This document shows positions 33,205 through 43,513 of a stretch of DNA of 64,000 nt, one piece after another; the stretch's first letter is position 1, and the number at the start of each line of letters is the position of its first letter. The stretch is from Arenicola marina (lineage: Eukaryota > Annelida > Polychaeta > Arenicolidae): contig OZ025250.1 in the NCBI GenBank assembly GCA_964019135.1, positions 46,841,174-46,905,173 on the forward strand. Reading direction: 5' to 3'. Below the pieces are notes generated by a model. The model searched no databases. It worked only from the letters and a program-made list of their open reading frames with translations, and was not told where the DNA came from. The position numbers were made by a program, and so were the translations under genes.

Positions 33205-34110
33205 GGTGGCTACTGTGCGGCGGTTTGAGGTTTATGTCTCTGGTGGCTACTGTGTGACTGTTTGAGGTTTATGTCTCTGGTGGCTACTGTGTGGCTGTTT
33301 GAGGTGTGTGTCTCTGGTGGCTACTGTGTGGCTGTTTGAGGTTTATGTCTCTGGTGGCTACTGTGTGACTGTTTGAGGTGTGTGTCTCTGGTGGCTACTG
33401 TGTGACTGTTTGAGGTTTATGTCTCTGGTAGCTACTGTGTGACTGAGGTTTATGTCTCTGATGGCTACTGTGTGACTGAGGTTTATGTCTCTGATGGCTA
33501 CTGTGTGACTGAGGTTTATGTCTCTGATGGCTACTGTGTGACTGAGGTTTATGCCTCTGGTGGCTACTGTGTGGCTGTTTGAGATTTATGTCTCTGGTGG
33601 CTATTGTGTGGCTGTTTGAGGTTTGTGTCTCTGGTGGCTACTGTGTGACTGTTTGAGATTTATGTCTCTGATGGCTACTGTGTGACTGAGGTTTATGCCT
33701 CTGGTGGCTACTGTGTGGCTGTTTGAGATTTATGTCTCTGGTGGCTATTGTGTGGCTGTTTGAGGTTTGTGTCTCTGGTGGCTACTGTGCGACTGTTTGA
33801 GATTTATGTCTCTGGTGGCTGCTGTGTGACTGTTTCAGGTTTATGTCTCTGGTAGCTACTATGTGGATGTTTGTGGTTTATATATCTAGTGGCTACTGTG
33901 TGGCTGTTTGATGTTTATGTCTCTGGCGGCTACTGTCTGGCTGTTTGAGGTTTATGTCTCTAGTGGCGTCAGTGTGACTGTTTGAGTTTTATGTCTCTGG
34001 TGGCTACTGTGTGGCTGTTTGAGGTTTATGTCTCAGGTGGCTACTGTGTGGCTGTTTTAGGTTTATGTCTCTGGTGGCTACTGTATGGCTGTTCATGGTG
34101 GCTGCTCTTT
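33205..34110. repeat. Minisatellite, 37-bp unit with 33-bp variants, about 24 copies
   Basis: The unit is GTTTGAGGTTTATGTCTCTG plus GTGGCTACTGTGTGACT. A 33-bp version lacks GTTT and is clustered at about 33440-33550. A block of about 160 bp around 33545-33700 recurs at 33685-33840. Confidence 0.95.
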
Positions 34111-34299
34111 GGCTGTTTAGTGACTGTTCTTGGTGGCTGCTCTGTTCCTGGCGGATGCTTTGTGGCTGCTCTGTGGCGGTTCCCGGTGGCTACTGTGGCC
34201 ACTCCAATGAACTCGTGTCCTGTGTGGCTGACGATGAATGTCCCTTACCACCCACCGTTTGTAGGGAGGGGCATGTCCACCCTTCCCTCCCCTCCCCAC

Positions 34300-34760
34300 A
34301 CAGGATCGTAGGGTTGTGGGTCGTGGAGGTGGGGGTGGGGCGTAGGTCGTAGGCGTCGTGGTGGGGGTCTTGGGGTTATGGCTCGTAGGGTTGTGGGTCG
34401 TGGGGGTGAGGGCTGGCATGTAGGTCGTGGCGGGGGTCTTGGGGTTGTGGGTCGTGGGGGTGAGGGCTGGCGTGTAGGTCGTGGCGGTGGGCGCCGTGGT
34501 GGGGCTCTTCGGGTTGTGGGTCTTAAGGGTTGTGGATGGTGGATCGTAGGGTTGTGGGTCGTGGAGGTTGGGGTGGGGTGTAGGTCGTGGGCGTCGTAGT
34601 GGGGACTTGGGGTTGTGGGTCGCAGGGTTGTGGGTCGTGAGGGTGGGGGTGGGGGTGTGGGTCGTGGGGTTGTAGGTCGTGGGGGTTAGGGTGTGGGTGT
34701 GGGTCGTGGGGATGGGCGCCGTGGTGGGGTTCTTGGATTTGTGGGTCATGGGGGGGGGGG
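34300..34760. repeat. Degenerate GT-rich tandem repeats (GTGGGTCGTGGGGGT type)
   Basis: Irregular repeats of GGGTTGTGGGTCGTGGGGGT and GTAGGTCGTGGCGG in units of about 30-75 bp. The minus-strand frames are Pro/Thr/His low complexity. Confidence 0.85.
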
Positions 34761-35308
34761 GTGCGAATGACGGTGTTGGCAATGAGCCCAGGGAGTGAGT
34801 TTAATATTAGTACGTTGAAAAAGAAACGATATACCCAGAACATTAGCCAATAATTGACAGCCACGCACTCGTTTTTCACTCTCCGTACACACACTTGGAG
34901 AACAACATTTCTGACGGCAGCACAAGATCCTGGCATTAAGTTGATCTTTACGCCACAGGGGGGCGCCACCGAATGTTCCCTACACACTCTCCACGCTTAA
35001 TCAGCAGTATCCACACAGCGACGTGAACGCCCTCTGACCACCTGAGAGTGTGTTTGTTTACCTTCCTCTGCCGTGCCTTAATCGTTCTGTCATCCACAGT
35101 TTGTTTCTGATGCAGGGGATGAGGATAGAAAGTCTTTCCCATGAACACCTAGCAGTAGTTACCCATAGTCCCGCCAGATGGAGCCCCAATCAACCTGGTG
35201 GGAGAAGCCACAACATTTAGCACGCGCCTTCAGACAGGCGTGGCGAGGGAAACACTCGGTACCTGAGGATCGTCTAACAGTGTAACCCGCTGAAGGCGCC
35301 GTGACTGA
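34761..35308. other. Unique spacer with two CTCF-like motifs
   Basis: No gene recognised. CTCF-like sites (family consensus roughly CCASYAGRKGGCRS) lie at 34952-34970 and 35171-35185 on the plus strand. Confidence 0.4.
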
Positions 35309-35315
35309 GGGCTGC

Positions 35316-35436
35316 AGTGGCGAATCCAGGAATTTGTGAAAAGGCCAGACCCCGCATGAGAATATTTTACATAGAAAACTCATACAAATAAACGCCCCCG
35401 GCGCCCCCCCCCCCCCCCATCCCTGGATCCGCCACT
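35316..35436. mobile_element. 121-bp MITE with terminal inverted repeats and 7-bp target duplication
   Basis: The left end AGTGGCGAATCCAGG and right end CCTGGATCCGCCACT are inverted repeats with one mismatch. The element is flanked by perfect direct repeats GGGCTGC at 35309-35315 and 35437-35443. It contains an AT-rich middle and a poly-C run and has no coding capacity. A fragment of the same family is at 9768. The TIR and short duplication suggest a cut-and-paste DNA transposon family; the superfamily is not assignable by eye. Confidence 0.75.
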
Positions 35437-35754
35437 GGGCTGCACCCCTCAGGCCTCGATAACTGAACAGCCTCACAGGCGGCTTGTAAGGGACGATGGT
35501 GGCTCCGTACCCCGCTAGATGGCACCACTCACTACTCATGTGTAGTAAAATCGAAAAGACTGTTTTTGTTTGCTAAATGGGTGCGACTTTCTCGGCGATG
35601 GAAGAACCGTGTTTTTGAAAATTCCCGACGCTAGCTTTGGTGTTTTAAGGGTTTTATCGATATACCACTTATCTACACGAGACTCGTGGAGATGATGACG
35701 AGAACACTTTGCGGAGGTGGTAATTGACAGTGCAATGCGTATGCTAGCTAGGCA

Positions 35755-35900
35755 GCGGACGGGGGTGAGGGGGGTGAGGGGTGAGGGAGGTAGAGGGGGG
35801 TGAGGGGTGAGGGAGGTGAGGGGGTTGTGAGGGGGGCAGGGGGGGGGAGGTCGGGGGGGGGGGGTGAGCGGGGGCGGGGGGGTGGGGGTCTCAAGCGAGT
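35755..35900. repeat. G-rich repeat tract, quadruplex-prone
   Basis: Short repeats GGGGTGAGGGGTGAGGGAGG and runs of G (for example near 35840 and 35856). A second such tract is at 36055-36100. Many closely spaced G-runs of three or more allow G-quadruplex formation on the plus strand. Confidence 0.75.
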
Positions 35901-36330
35901 AGCCGTGGGGTTGTGGCGTGGCTTCACACAAACGGTTGTTAGCGATATGATGAAGACCACAAAACCCAACCTCGTGCCCTGGCAGCGGGACACCCGGACA
36001 GAAGACAAGCTCGTTACTACTAGACAGGGCTGTATCCGACTACTAGTCGTGGGGCGAGGGGGGGGGGGGCAGTGTGGCGGGGGGGGGGGGGGCGAGGCGA
36101 GGCAGTCATTCCTACCAAGTCTACCGTAGTCGCTAAATGATGGCAATTTTTGCCGTTGGGAATGTCACATATCTGTGAATTGCTTCGTTATTGCAGTTGT
36201 ATTCTCAGCTGATAGACGACGCGCAGAGAATCGTTTTATTGTATGCGAGGAGCGAGTCAAAGGGTCCAGTATATCATGGCTTAATACATGACAGCGTTAT
36301 CTGAGGCCGCGCGTTACAACAGTATATTAG
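35901..36330. other. Unique spacer with a second G-rich tract
   Basis: Includes the G-rich run at 36055-36100 and otherwise ordinary sequence. No gene. Confidence 0.4.
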
Positions 36331-36475
36331 ACTACGTTAGAACGGTATATCATACTGTACGTTAGAACGGTATGTTAGACTGTACGTTAGAACGGTATGT
36401 TAGACTGTACGTTAGAACGGTATGTTAGACTGTATGTTAGAACGGTATGTTAGACTGTACGTTAGAACGGTATAT
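36331..36475. repeat. Minisatellite, 25-bp unit, about 6 copies
   Basis: Copies of GTACGTTAGAACGGTATGTT plus AGACT, nearly perfect in the middle and diverged at the ends. Confidence 0.95.
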
Positions 36476-36624
36476 CCTTCAGACTTTCCATTACACCGTT
36501 GGACTGTGCATTCCGGTCGTTGTAAAACTATACAAAATGACACTTACAAGAAAATCGCTTGTCCACCAATTACAACGTATTTATTTGTTGACGTTTTTCC
36601 GATGCATGAGGTAAGAGGTTCCTA

Positions 36625-36700
36625 CTACCCCCCCCCCCCCCACCGCCGCCCCCAGCCCCACCTCCACCCGCCGCCCCCACCCCCACCACCACCCGGCTCC
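36625..36700. repeat. C-rich low-complexity tract
   Basis: A poly-C run followed by CCGCCGCCCCCAGCCCCACC and similar sequence. No gene. Confidence 0.8.
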
Positions 36701-36782
36701 CTCTGTTGCATTCCTGCTTTGTCGTAAATTGTCTCACATCCGGGGCTCTCCATCCTCAGCGCCACCTGTTGGACAGTTGTGT

Positions 36783-36960
36783 TCATGATCGATCCGTGTC
36801 CGGAATTTTGGGGTCAAGGTCACGGCTTTCTAGAGCCGAGTCCGGAATAGTGGGGTCAACGTCACGGCCTTCTAGAGACGAGTCCGGAATGTTGGGGTCA
36901 AGGTCACGGCGTTCTAGAGCCCAGTCCGGAATGTTGGGGTCAAGGCCGCGGTCACCGTGA
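36783..36960. repeat. Minisatellite, about 42-bp unit, 4-5 copies
   Basis: Copies of GTCCGGAATGTTGGGGTCAA plus GGTCACGGCNTTCTAGAGCC. The last copy diverges (GGCCGCGGTCACCGTGATG). Confidence 0.9.
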
Positions 36961-37215
36961 TGTATGGTCGGAGTGCCGGGATCAAGACTTCCGGATTACT
37001 GGCGCGGCTGCCCAGCGGCTCCAGGCCTCACGAACCCCCGCAGAGGGGGACAGGGCTACCCGGTCACCGGCGTCAAGGGCACAATAGTTGTGAGGCCATC
37101 AATGAGAAGCAGTCAAGGACGCCCGCCATGGTCCGCCGATCACGTGGCCCCGTCACGTGACCAATGCGCCCAGGAACGTTCGCCAGATGTTCGGAGGATA
37201 GCACTAGGAGGGGTT

Positions 37216-37495
37216 GAGTGTGTTTGTGAGTGGGGGGAGGTGGGGGGAGATGGGGAGGTGAGGTGAGTGGGTGTGGGTGTGTGGGTGGGGGTGTTGGGTG
37301 AGAGGGGGAATGGGGGGTGTGTGTGGGTGGGTGTGGGGTGTGGGGTGACAGGGGGGAGGTAGGTATGTTTGTGAGTGGCGAGAGGTGGGGTGAGATGGGG
37401 AGGTGAGGTGGGTGCGTGTGGGTGTGCGGGTGGGGTGTGGGGTGAGAGGGGGGAGGTGTGTGTGGGTGTGTGGGGTGAGAGGTTGGGGGGAGGGA
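37216..37495. repeat. GT/GA-rich degenerate tandem repeats
   Basis: Repeats of GTGAGTGG, GGGGAGATGGGGAGGTGAGG and GTGTGGGTGTG, with a larger unit of about 150 bp present roughly twice (37225 and 37370). Confidence 0.8.
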
Positions 37496-37955
37496 GTCCA
37501 CTGGGTCTTCACTTCAAAGTTGGTCTTCTCCAAGCCACTCAGGCTCCATTGCGGCGTCTCATTTTTAACAATGAAGCAATTCCTTTGGGTGGAAGACAAA
37601 ATGTAACCAAAAAGGCCATCACCTGTTCATGTGGTATTAAGCCGGCCCAGCCGGGTATGTCTCTATCAGACAGCCACCTCTCCACCCCCTTCCTCCCCAA
37701 CCCCCAGAACATAATCCTATTACGCCATATTTCACAGGGCTGGCCTTTCGAAGAGACTGCCGTTCATTTGTTCTCGCAACTCATCTAAATAACTGCTGAG
37801 GACGACAGAGAGGGAGCCACCGGCCGCCGTGGTAATAACTCGCACGGCTCGTTTATACTGATATGATGCAGCCACATTATGCCGCCCCTCCATTAGCTGA
37901 TGATCCCAGGCCCCAGATACCCTTTGATGACAACGCACTTTTTTTATCGCCGCAG
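37496..37955. other. Upstream region of the nAChR-like gene
   Basis: Expected to lie in the intron or promoter region before the first recognised receptor exon. No signal-peptide exon could be assigned. An ATG-led frame at 37863 runs into the exon but in the wrong phase. Confidence 0.4.
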
Positions 37956-40900
37956 CGGGCACCCAACTCACTCCGCGTCTGCCGTCGGACGAAGAACGCC
38001 TGCTGGAACTACTTTTGGACGGTTACAATCCCTCCGCGCGTCCCGTGATCAACTCTTCACGAACCGTTGAAGTCTACATGCAGTTCTCCCTGCTGCAGAT
38101 ACAGGAACTGGTGAGCGATCTGGTTTCAACGGCGCTTTTAATGAACAAAAACCCGACTTCCCCGAGTTTATGCATCAAGTATATCTGCAGCGGCGGCCGC
38201 GACAGCCGTGGCCGTCATACCATAGAAAAAACAAAGTTCCTGGTGGATTATTTGTTATGAAAACAAGTTGCGTTTCTTTTCTCGACTAGTATATCGTCTA
38301 CAGCGAGACAAGGCAAAGGGGAAGTCATGCAAAACTAGCTCTGGTAATTACTGTCCTGGCCTCACTCTGACTGAAGTATGATCGATCTTGGCATATCGGA
38401 CATGCCTTTAGCAATAGCACGAATAAAAACTATATGATATGGAGTGCTTTTCGTCATCAGCAGAAGTTATTATGTTGATTATGTGTCGTATGTGAAGTGT
38501 GTTATGGAAGACCTTTCGTTCCAGAATCTACGGAATCAGGTTCTGACGACCACAGGACTCTTGATATTGGTCAGTAGCTCGACAATTTACCACTGCTGTT
38601 CCATATGTGTGCAGCGTCTTGCATCGCATATGTATTATATATATATGTATATATATATGAATGTATACGAATATATGTATATAATTATATTGATATATCG
38701 ATTATTGCTATTAATTATTCTAGTTTTTTCATCTGGTTATTAGACATAAAATCAGTATCATTCATGACAGCAATAATTTAGGATAGGGACAAACAGGTGT
38801 ATAACAATGCGGGTAGGCACGCCCCATTATAAGATTCATTGGCTTGGGCTACCATTCGATAACATATCCCACCATGACCGAGAAATGATGATTCCTGTTA
38901 GATATACCGTCTAAAGATTTTCAGATTGCAACGGCCCCCCCCCTTATAAAGTCTCATGCTCAACATAAAGATATCCCAACCGCTTCTCTTCCAATTTTCG
39001 TTTTTCTTCATTATATAACATGCGACCTCCTCCCCCCGTCCACCACATACTAACCCTTGCCTATCATCTCCTCGATCATTGCCTTTCCTAACATTGCCCC
39101 CTCCCCCACCTCCCCCCTGCCCCCTCCACCACATACTAACCCTTGCCCATCTTCTCCTTGATCGATGCCTCTCCTAACATGGCCCCCTCCCCCAGCCCTC
39201 CCCGATTAACCAGTATTGACTGAAGATGTCTTCACCCTGTGTGTGAGGGCTCCACTTGGCGCCCATTCAGTCCCCGCTGTTACACGTATCAGGGAGGATG
39301 TACGGGGCGATAGGGGCCCCGCGGTCACCATGGTGACGGGTGGGGCACAGATATCTGGTGAGCACCCGGTGCAGGCGCCCCCCCACCCCCCCGGCCTGTC
39401 GTTGGTGGCCGCCCCACAAACAATAAAGACGCGATGACAGAGGCCAGAGACATCTAGACAACTCCCAGACTGCATCACTAAATCTTCAAATCTGTGACTT
39501 GCCCTCTCCTCCCCCAACCCCTGCACCTCCCACCCCAGTCTGGGCGGGGTAACGGGGCGCCACCTAGCGATTGAAGCCACTTGGGGTCTCCATAACGGCG
39601 ACTCAGTTGATTTAAAGGGCGACAATGAGTTTGTGACTCGAGTCAAGAAGAAGAAACCCAGTTAAATTTAGACTGAACATTAGACTGATATGAGTGGGGT
39701 TGTCTGTTTGTACCTCTGAAGGAACCAGTGACTTCCTGTATGGTTGGGTAAAACAATGAGACTTTACTTCATTAAACGTGGACATCAAATCAAGAGATTG
39801 GCCTCAATTATGTCTGTGCAAGGCACTACATGTCCATGAGAGTCGTGTAACAACCGTTGAAAGGCCCAGACAACCGCTTGTGACAGCCGTGTAGACAGCT
39901 ATGTGACAGTCCTTGACACATTGCCAGCCGGGTTGACACTGACAGCCGGGTGACAATCGTTGATAGGCATTGACATCCGTAAACAGTCACGCACAGCCAC
40001 TGTTGGCCACCGTCTTGTATGACAGTCGTATTGACAGCCTTGTTAACACATCAGCTGACATTACTGGTGCGACGGCCCCTGACAGCCACTCATGTTACGC
40101 TGACAGTCATTTATACTCGCGTGACATCCGCTGACAGTCCTTGGCATCCGCTGACAGCAACTCCTACTCGCGTGAGAGACCCTGACAGCCAATGACAGCT
40201 GCTGACAACCGCTGACAGCCCTTGACGGCCGCTGACAGCCCCTGATGGCCGCTGACAGCCCATGACAGCCGCTGACAGCCCATGACAGCCGCTGACAGCC
40301 GTGTGCTTGTTTCCAGGAGTGGTACGACGAGCGGTTACAGTGGGACACCCGTCAGATCCCGCTCCACGACGTCGTCATCGAGGCCAGGAAACTATGGCGA
40401 CCCGAGTTCGCCTCCATCAACGGGTGAGTGTGCCCCCCCTGCTCTCCCCACCCACCCCCTGCCCTTCCCTACCACCCCTTCTCTACCAACCCTTCAAATA
40501 TTCGAGTCAGATACCGCTGCACGTTGCTCCTCCACAGCATCGCTGCCCAACCATAATTCGCGGAGAGTGGGTGATAATGTGGCCATCTAACGGCTGCATT
40601 TGCAAATCACACCCCATCCTCCCTCTCTCAACCCCCAACTCAGATATTGTGAACCCGATGTTAATTTGTATAATAGTCGTGTATTAGAGTGGTTCCCATA
40701 GCGACCTGCCAAGTCCTTATGGAGTCCCCCGGCCAAGCCGTATTGTGTGGTGTCTTGTGATGATCGGTTTACTGGGTCAAATCAACGGCATCTGAATCTA
40801 ACTCTTTGACAAAATTACCCCCGGCAAAAGCATGGCCACCGCCCCCTAACTATCTCCGCCACTGATCCAGGGCGGACGGTGACCATGATGACCTCCCTTT

Positions 40901-43513
40901 AACTGTCACCGCCACTGATCCAGGGCGGACGGTGACCATGGTGACCTCCCCTTAACTGTCTCCGCCACTGATCCAGGGCGGACGGTGACCATGGTGACCT
41001 CCCCTTAACTGTCTCCGCCACTGATCCAGGGCGGACGGTGACCATGGTGACCTCCCCATAACTGTCTCCGCCACTGACCCAGGGCGGACGGTGACCATGG
41101 TGACCTCCTCTTAACTGTCACCGCCACTGACCCGGGACGGACGGTAACCATGGTGACCTCCCCTTAACTGTCTCCGCCACTGACCCAGGACGGACGGTAA
41201 CCATGGTGACCGCCCCCCTGTCTCCCTCACTGCTCCAGAGCGGACGGTAACCATGGTGACCTCCCCCTAACTGTCTCGCCCACTGCTCCAGGGCGGACGG
41301 TGACCATGGTGACCTCCCCTAAACTGTCACCGCCACTGATCCATGGCGGACGGTGACCATGGTGGCCTCCCCTTAACTGTCTCCGCCACTGATCCAGGGC
41401 GGACGGTAACCATGGTGACCGCATCTTAACTGTCTCCGCCACTGACCCAGGGCGGACGGTGACCATGGTGACCTCCTCTTAACTGTCACCGCCACTGATC
41501 CAGGGCGGACGGTGACCATGGTGACATCACCCTAACTGTCTCCCCCACTGCTGCAGGGCTGATGGTATCTATGGCGACTACGGCCAGTTCCGTGCCATCA
41601 TCCAGCACACGGGTCTGATCCACTGGGAGCCGGGCGGCGTCTTCAAGACGGTCTGCGAGATCGACATCACCTACTACCCGTTCGACGAGCAGAGCTGCCG
41701 CCTCATCTTCGGCGCCTGGAGCTACCACACGACCAAGATGAACCTGACCAACATCGCCGACATCGTCAACCTCGACTCGTTCGAGGGTAACGGCGAGTGG
41801 GAGATCTTCAAGACGACCTCCATACGCGGGGAGTTCTTCTTCGAGTCCTCGCCCAGCGAGAAGTTCTCCAACGTCGAGTTCACTCTCTACCTCAAGCGGC
41901 GCTACACCTTCTACGTCATGAACGTCATCCTGCCCTCCCTCATGACGTCAGTCCTATTGTTGTCCATCTTCTTCTGCACGCCCGCCCAGAAGGTCCAGAT
42001 CGGTGTCGTCGTCCTGCTCTTCTTCAGGATTTTCCTGCTCAACGTCACCGACAGTATCCCGAAGACGTCCGATCACATCCCGCTCCTCGGTGAGTCACAC
42101 TGCATCCTCGCTCGGCGCTACCTGACTTGTACGATGGCCATCACCACGCTGTCCCCGCTCTGTGTTACAGGTATCTACCTGGCGTGTACGATGGCCATCA
42201 CCACGCTGTCCCCGCTCTGTGTTACAGGTATTTAGCTGCCATGTAGGATGGCCATCACCACGCTGTCCCCGCTCTGTGTTACAGGTATCTACCTGACGTG
42301 TACGATGGCCATCACCACGCTGTCCCCGCTCTGTGTTACAGGTATCTACCTGACGTGTACGATGGCCATCACCACGCTGTCGTCCCCGCTCTGTGTTACA
42401 GGTATCTACCTGACGTGTAGGATGGCCATCACCACGCTGTCCCCGCTCTGTGTTACAGGTATCTACCTGACGTGTACGATGGCCATCACCACGCTGTCCC
42501 CGCTCTGTGTTACAGGTATCTACCTGACGTGTACGATGGCCATCACCACGCTGTCCCCGCTCTGTGTTACAGGTATCTACCTGACGTGTACGATGGCCAT
42601 CACCTCGCTGTCGTCCCCGCTCTGTGTTACAGGTATCTACCTGACGTGTAGGATGGCTATCACCACGCTGTCCCCGCTCTGTGTTACAGGTATTTAGCTG
42701 CCATGTAGGATGGCCATCACCACGCTGTCCCCGCTCTGTGTTACAGGTATCTACCTGACGTGTACGATGGCCATCATCACGCTGTCCTCGCTCTGTGTTA
42801 CAGGTATCTACCTGACGTGTACGATGGCCATCACCACGCTGTCCATGGTGCTCACGGTCTTCGTCCTGAACCTGCACCACGTGTCCGACCGCCCGGTGCC
42901 GCGCTGGGCCAAGCGCCTCGTTCTGGTGTACGTCGCCCGCCTGCTGTGTATGTGCCAGTTCCAGAGCAAGATTCGCCAAGAGGAGGAGGAGCTACAGGAG
43001 CGGAAGAACCGCTACCGCGTCACCCCGCACAGCCTGGGCAAGGCCATCGGCAACCAGATCGGCCTGCTCGCCAACCTCAACGGGACCCTGGGCACCCCCG
43101 GGGGTGGTGGCGGCGCCGGGGGTGGTGGTGCCGGGGGCGGGGGCGGGGATGACAGCCCGCGGGAGGGGCGGGGGATGCGCGGGGTGGGGCGGGGGTACGG
43201 CGGAGGGTTCAACCGGCCGGGCACGCACTTCGCGAGCCACTACCAGTTCTCGTACGAGCAGCAGCAGGAGGAGGCGGCCGAGGCCATAGACCTGAAGCTC
43301 CAGGAGGAGGAGTGGTCGCGCGACTGGCGCCACCTGGCGGAGGTCATGGACCGCCTCTTCTTCTGGCTCTTCCTGTCCGCCATCGTCATCACCACGCTGC
43401 TGCTCTTCCACCCGCTCACCAAGGCCTACTTCTCCATCCTGGGCGACGAGGGCATCCTCAAGGGGGAGGAGCAGCCCCTCGCCCCCTCCTCGGCCCAGGG
43501 CGCCCTCACGTGA
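37956..43513 (+). CDS. Nicotinic acetylcholine receptor-like (Cys-loop) subunit, signal-peptide exon not found
   Basis: Exons are 37956-38110, 38525-38569 (45 bp), 40317-40423, 41557-42089 and 42804-43513. All have GT/AG and phases agree; about 516 residues. The 45-bp and about 110-bp exons match classic nAChR exons 3 and 4. Visible features are: DEERLLELLLDGYNPSARPV and SLLQIQEL; NLRNQVLTTTGLLIL; EWYDERLQWD; the Cys-loop C-EIDITYYPFDEQS-C with 13 residues between Cys; TM1 NVILPSLMTSVLLLSIFF; TM2 QKVQIGVVVLLFFRIFLLNV; the signature IPKTSDHIPLLG; TM3 IYLTCTMAITTLSMVLTVFV; a Gly-rich cytoplasmic loop; and TM4 DRLFFWLFLSAIVITTLLLF. The product is a plasma-membrane pentameric channel subunit. Oddities: the loop D Trp is Leu, the loop A Tyr is Ile, the loop C Cys pair is Ser-Ser, TM2 -1' Glu is Gln, and there is Arg at 12'. 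It is therefore a non-alpha or orphan subunit. Exon 1 must lie upstream. Confidence 0.9.
38625..38690. repeat. TA/TATG-rich microsatellite in a receptor intron
   Basis: An imperfect run of TATATATG and ATATATGTATAT words in the intron between the 45-bp exon and the next exon. Confidence 0.85.
39020..39200. repeat. Duplication of about 95 bp in a receptor intron
   Basis: CACCACATACTAACCCTTGCC followed by CATCNTCTCC and CCTAACATNGCCCCCTCC is present twice (about 39039 and 39126), with a few differences. (The first motif is CACCACATACTAACCCTTGC plus C.). Confidence 0.8.
39840..40310. repeat. CTGACAGCC-type array upstream of the 40317 exon
   Basis: An irregular short repeat of GCTGACAGCC and variants (TTGACAGCC, CATGACAGCC), most regular in the last 120 bp, ends six bases before a short T-rich acceptor (GTGTGCTTGTTTCCAG). 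Each CTGAC also matches the animal branch-point consensus. Confidence 0.85.
40424..40831. other. 5' part of the fourth visible receptor intron
   Basis: Begins with a strong GTGAGTG donor followed by C-rich sequence. No other feature was recognised before the 53-bp array. Confidence 0.6.
40832..41556. repeat. 53-bp minisatellite copying the acceptor and start of the 41557 exon
   Basis: About 13 copies of a unit reading CCTTAACTGTCTCCGCC, ACTGATCCAG, then GGCGGACGGTGACCATGGTG. The unit contains a branch-point-like TTAAC, a pyrimidine tract and CAG. The bases after CAG resemble the true exon start GGCTGATGGTATCTATGGCG (about 20 of 31 aligned bases agree around the junction). The true acceptor (CCTAACTGTCTCCCCCACTG then CTGCAG) is the last, diverged member of the series. 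Confidence 0.9.
42110..42803. repeat. 57-bp minisatellite copying the acceptor and start of the 42804 exon
   Basis: About 13 copies (57 bp, two of 60 bp) of the true exon start GTATCTACCTGACGTGTACG, then ATGGCCATCACCACGCTGTC, then CCCGCTCTGTGTTACAG. Every copy carries an AG acceptor followed by codons for GIYLTCTMAITTLS, the beginning of TM3. The whole 714-bp intron from the donor at 42090 is essentially this array, and its length is a multiple of three. Two copies (starting about 42228 and 42690) have GTATTTAG, which puts a stop codon in the receptor frame. Confidence 0.95.

Noticed and set aside
37863-37955. ATG at 37863 as the receptor start
   Set aside because: The frame from this ATG enters the exon in the wrong phase, gives no signal peptide, and the exon has a good acceptor (TTTTTTTATCGCCGCAG) immediately before it.
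42248-42697. Independent 149-codon gene in the 57-bp array
   Set aside because: It is the repeated TM3 exon start read through intronic array copies.
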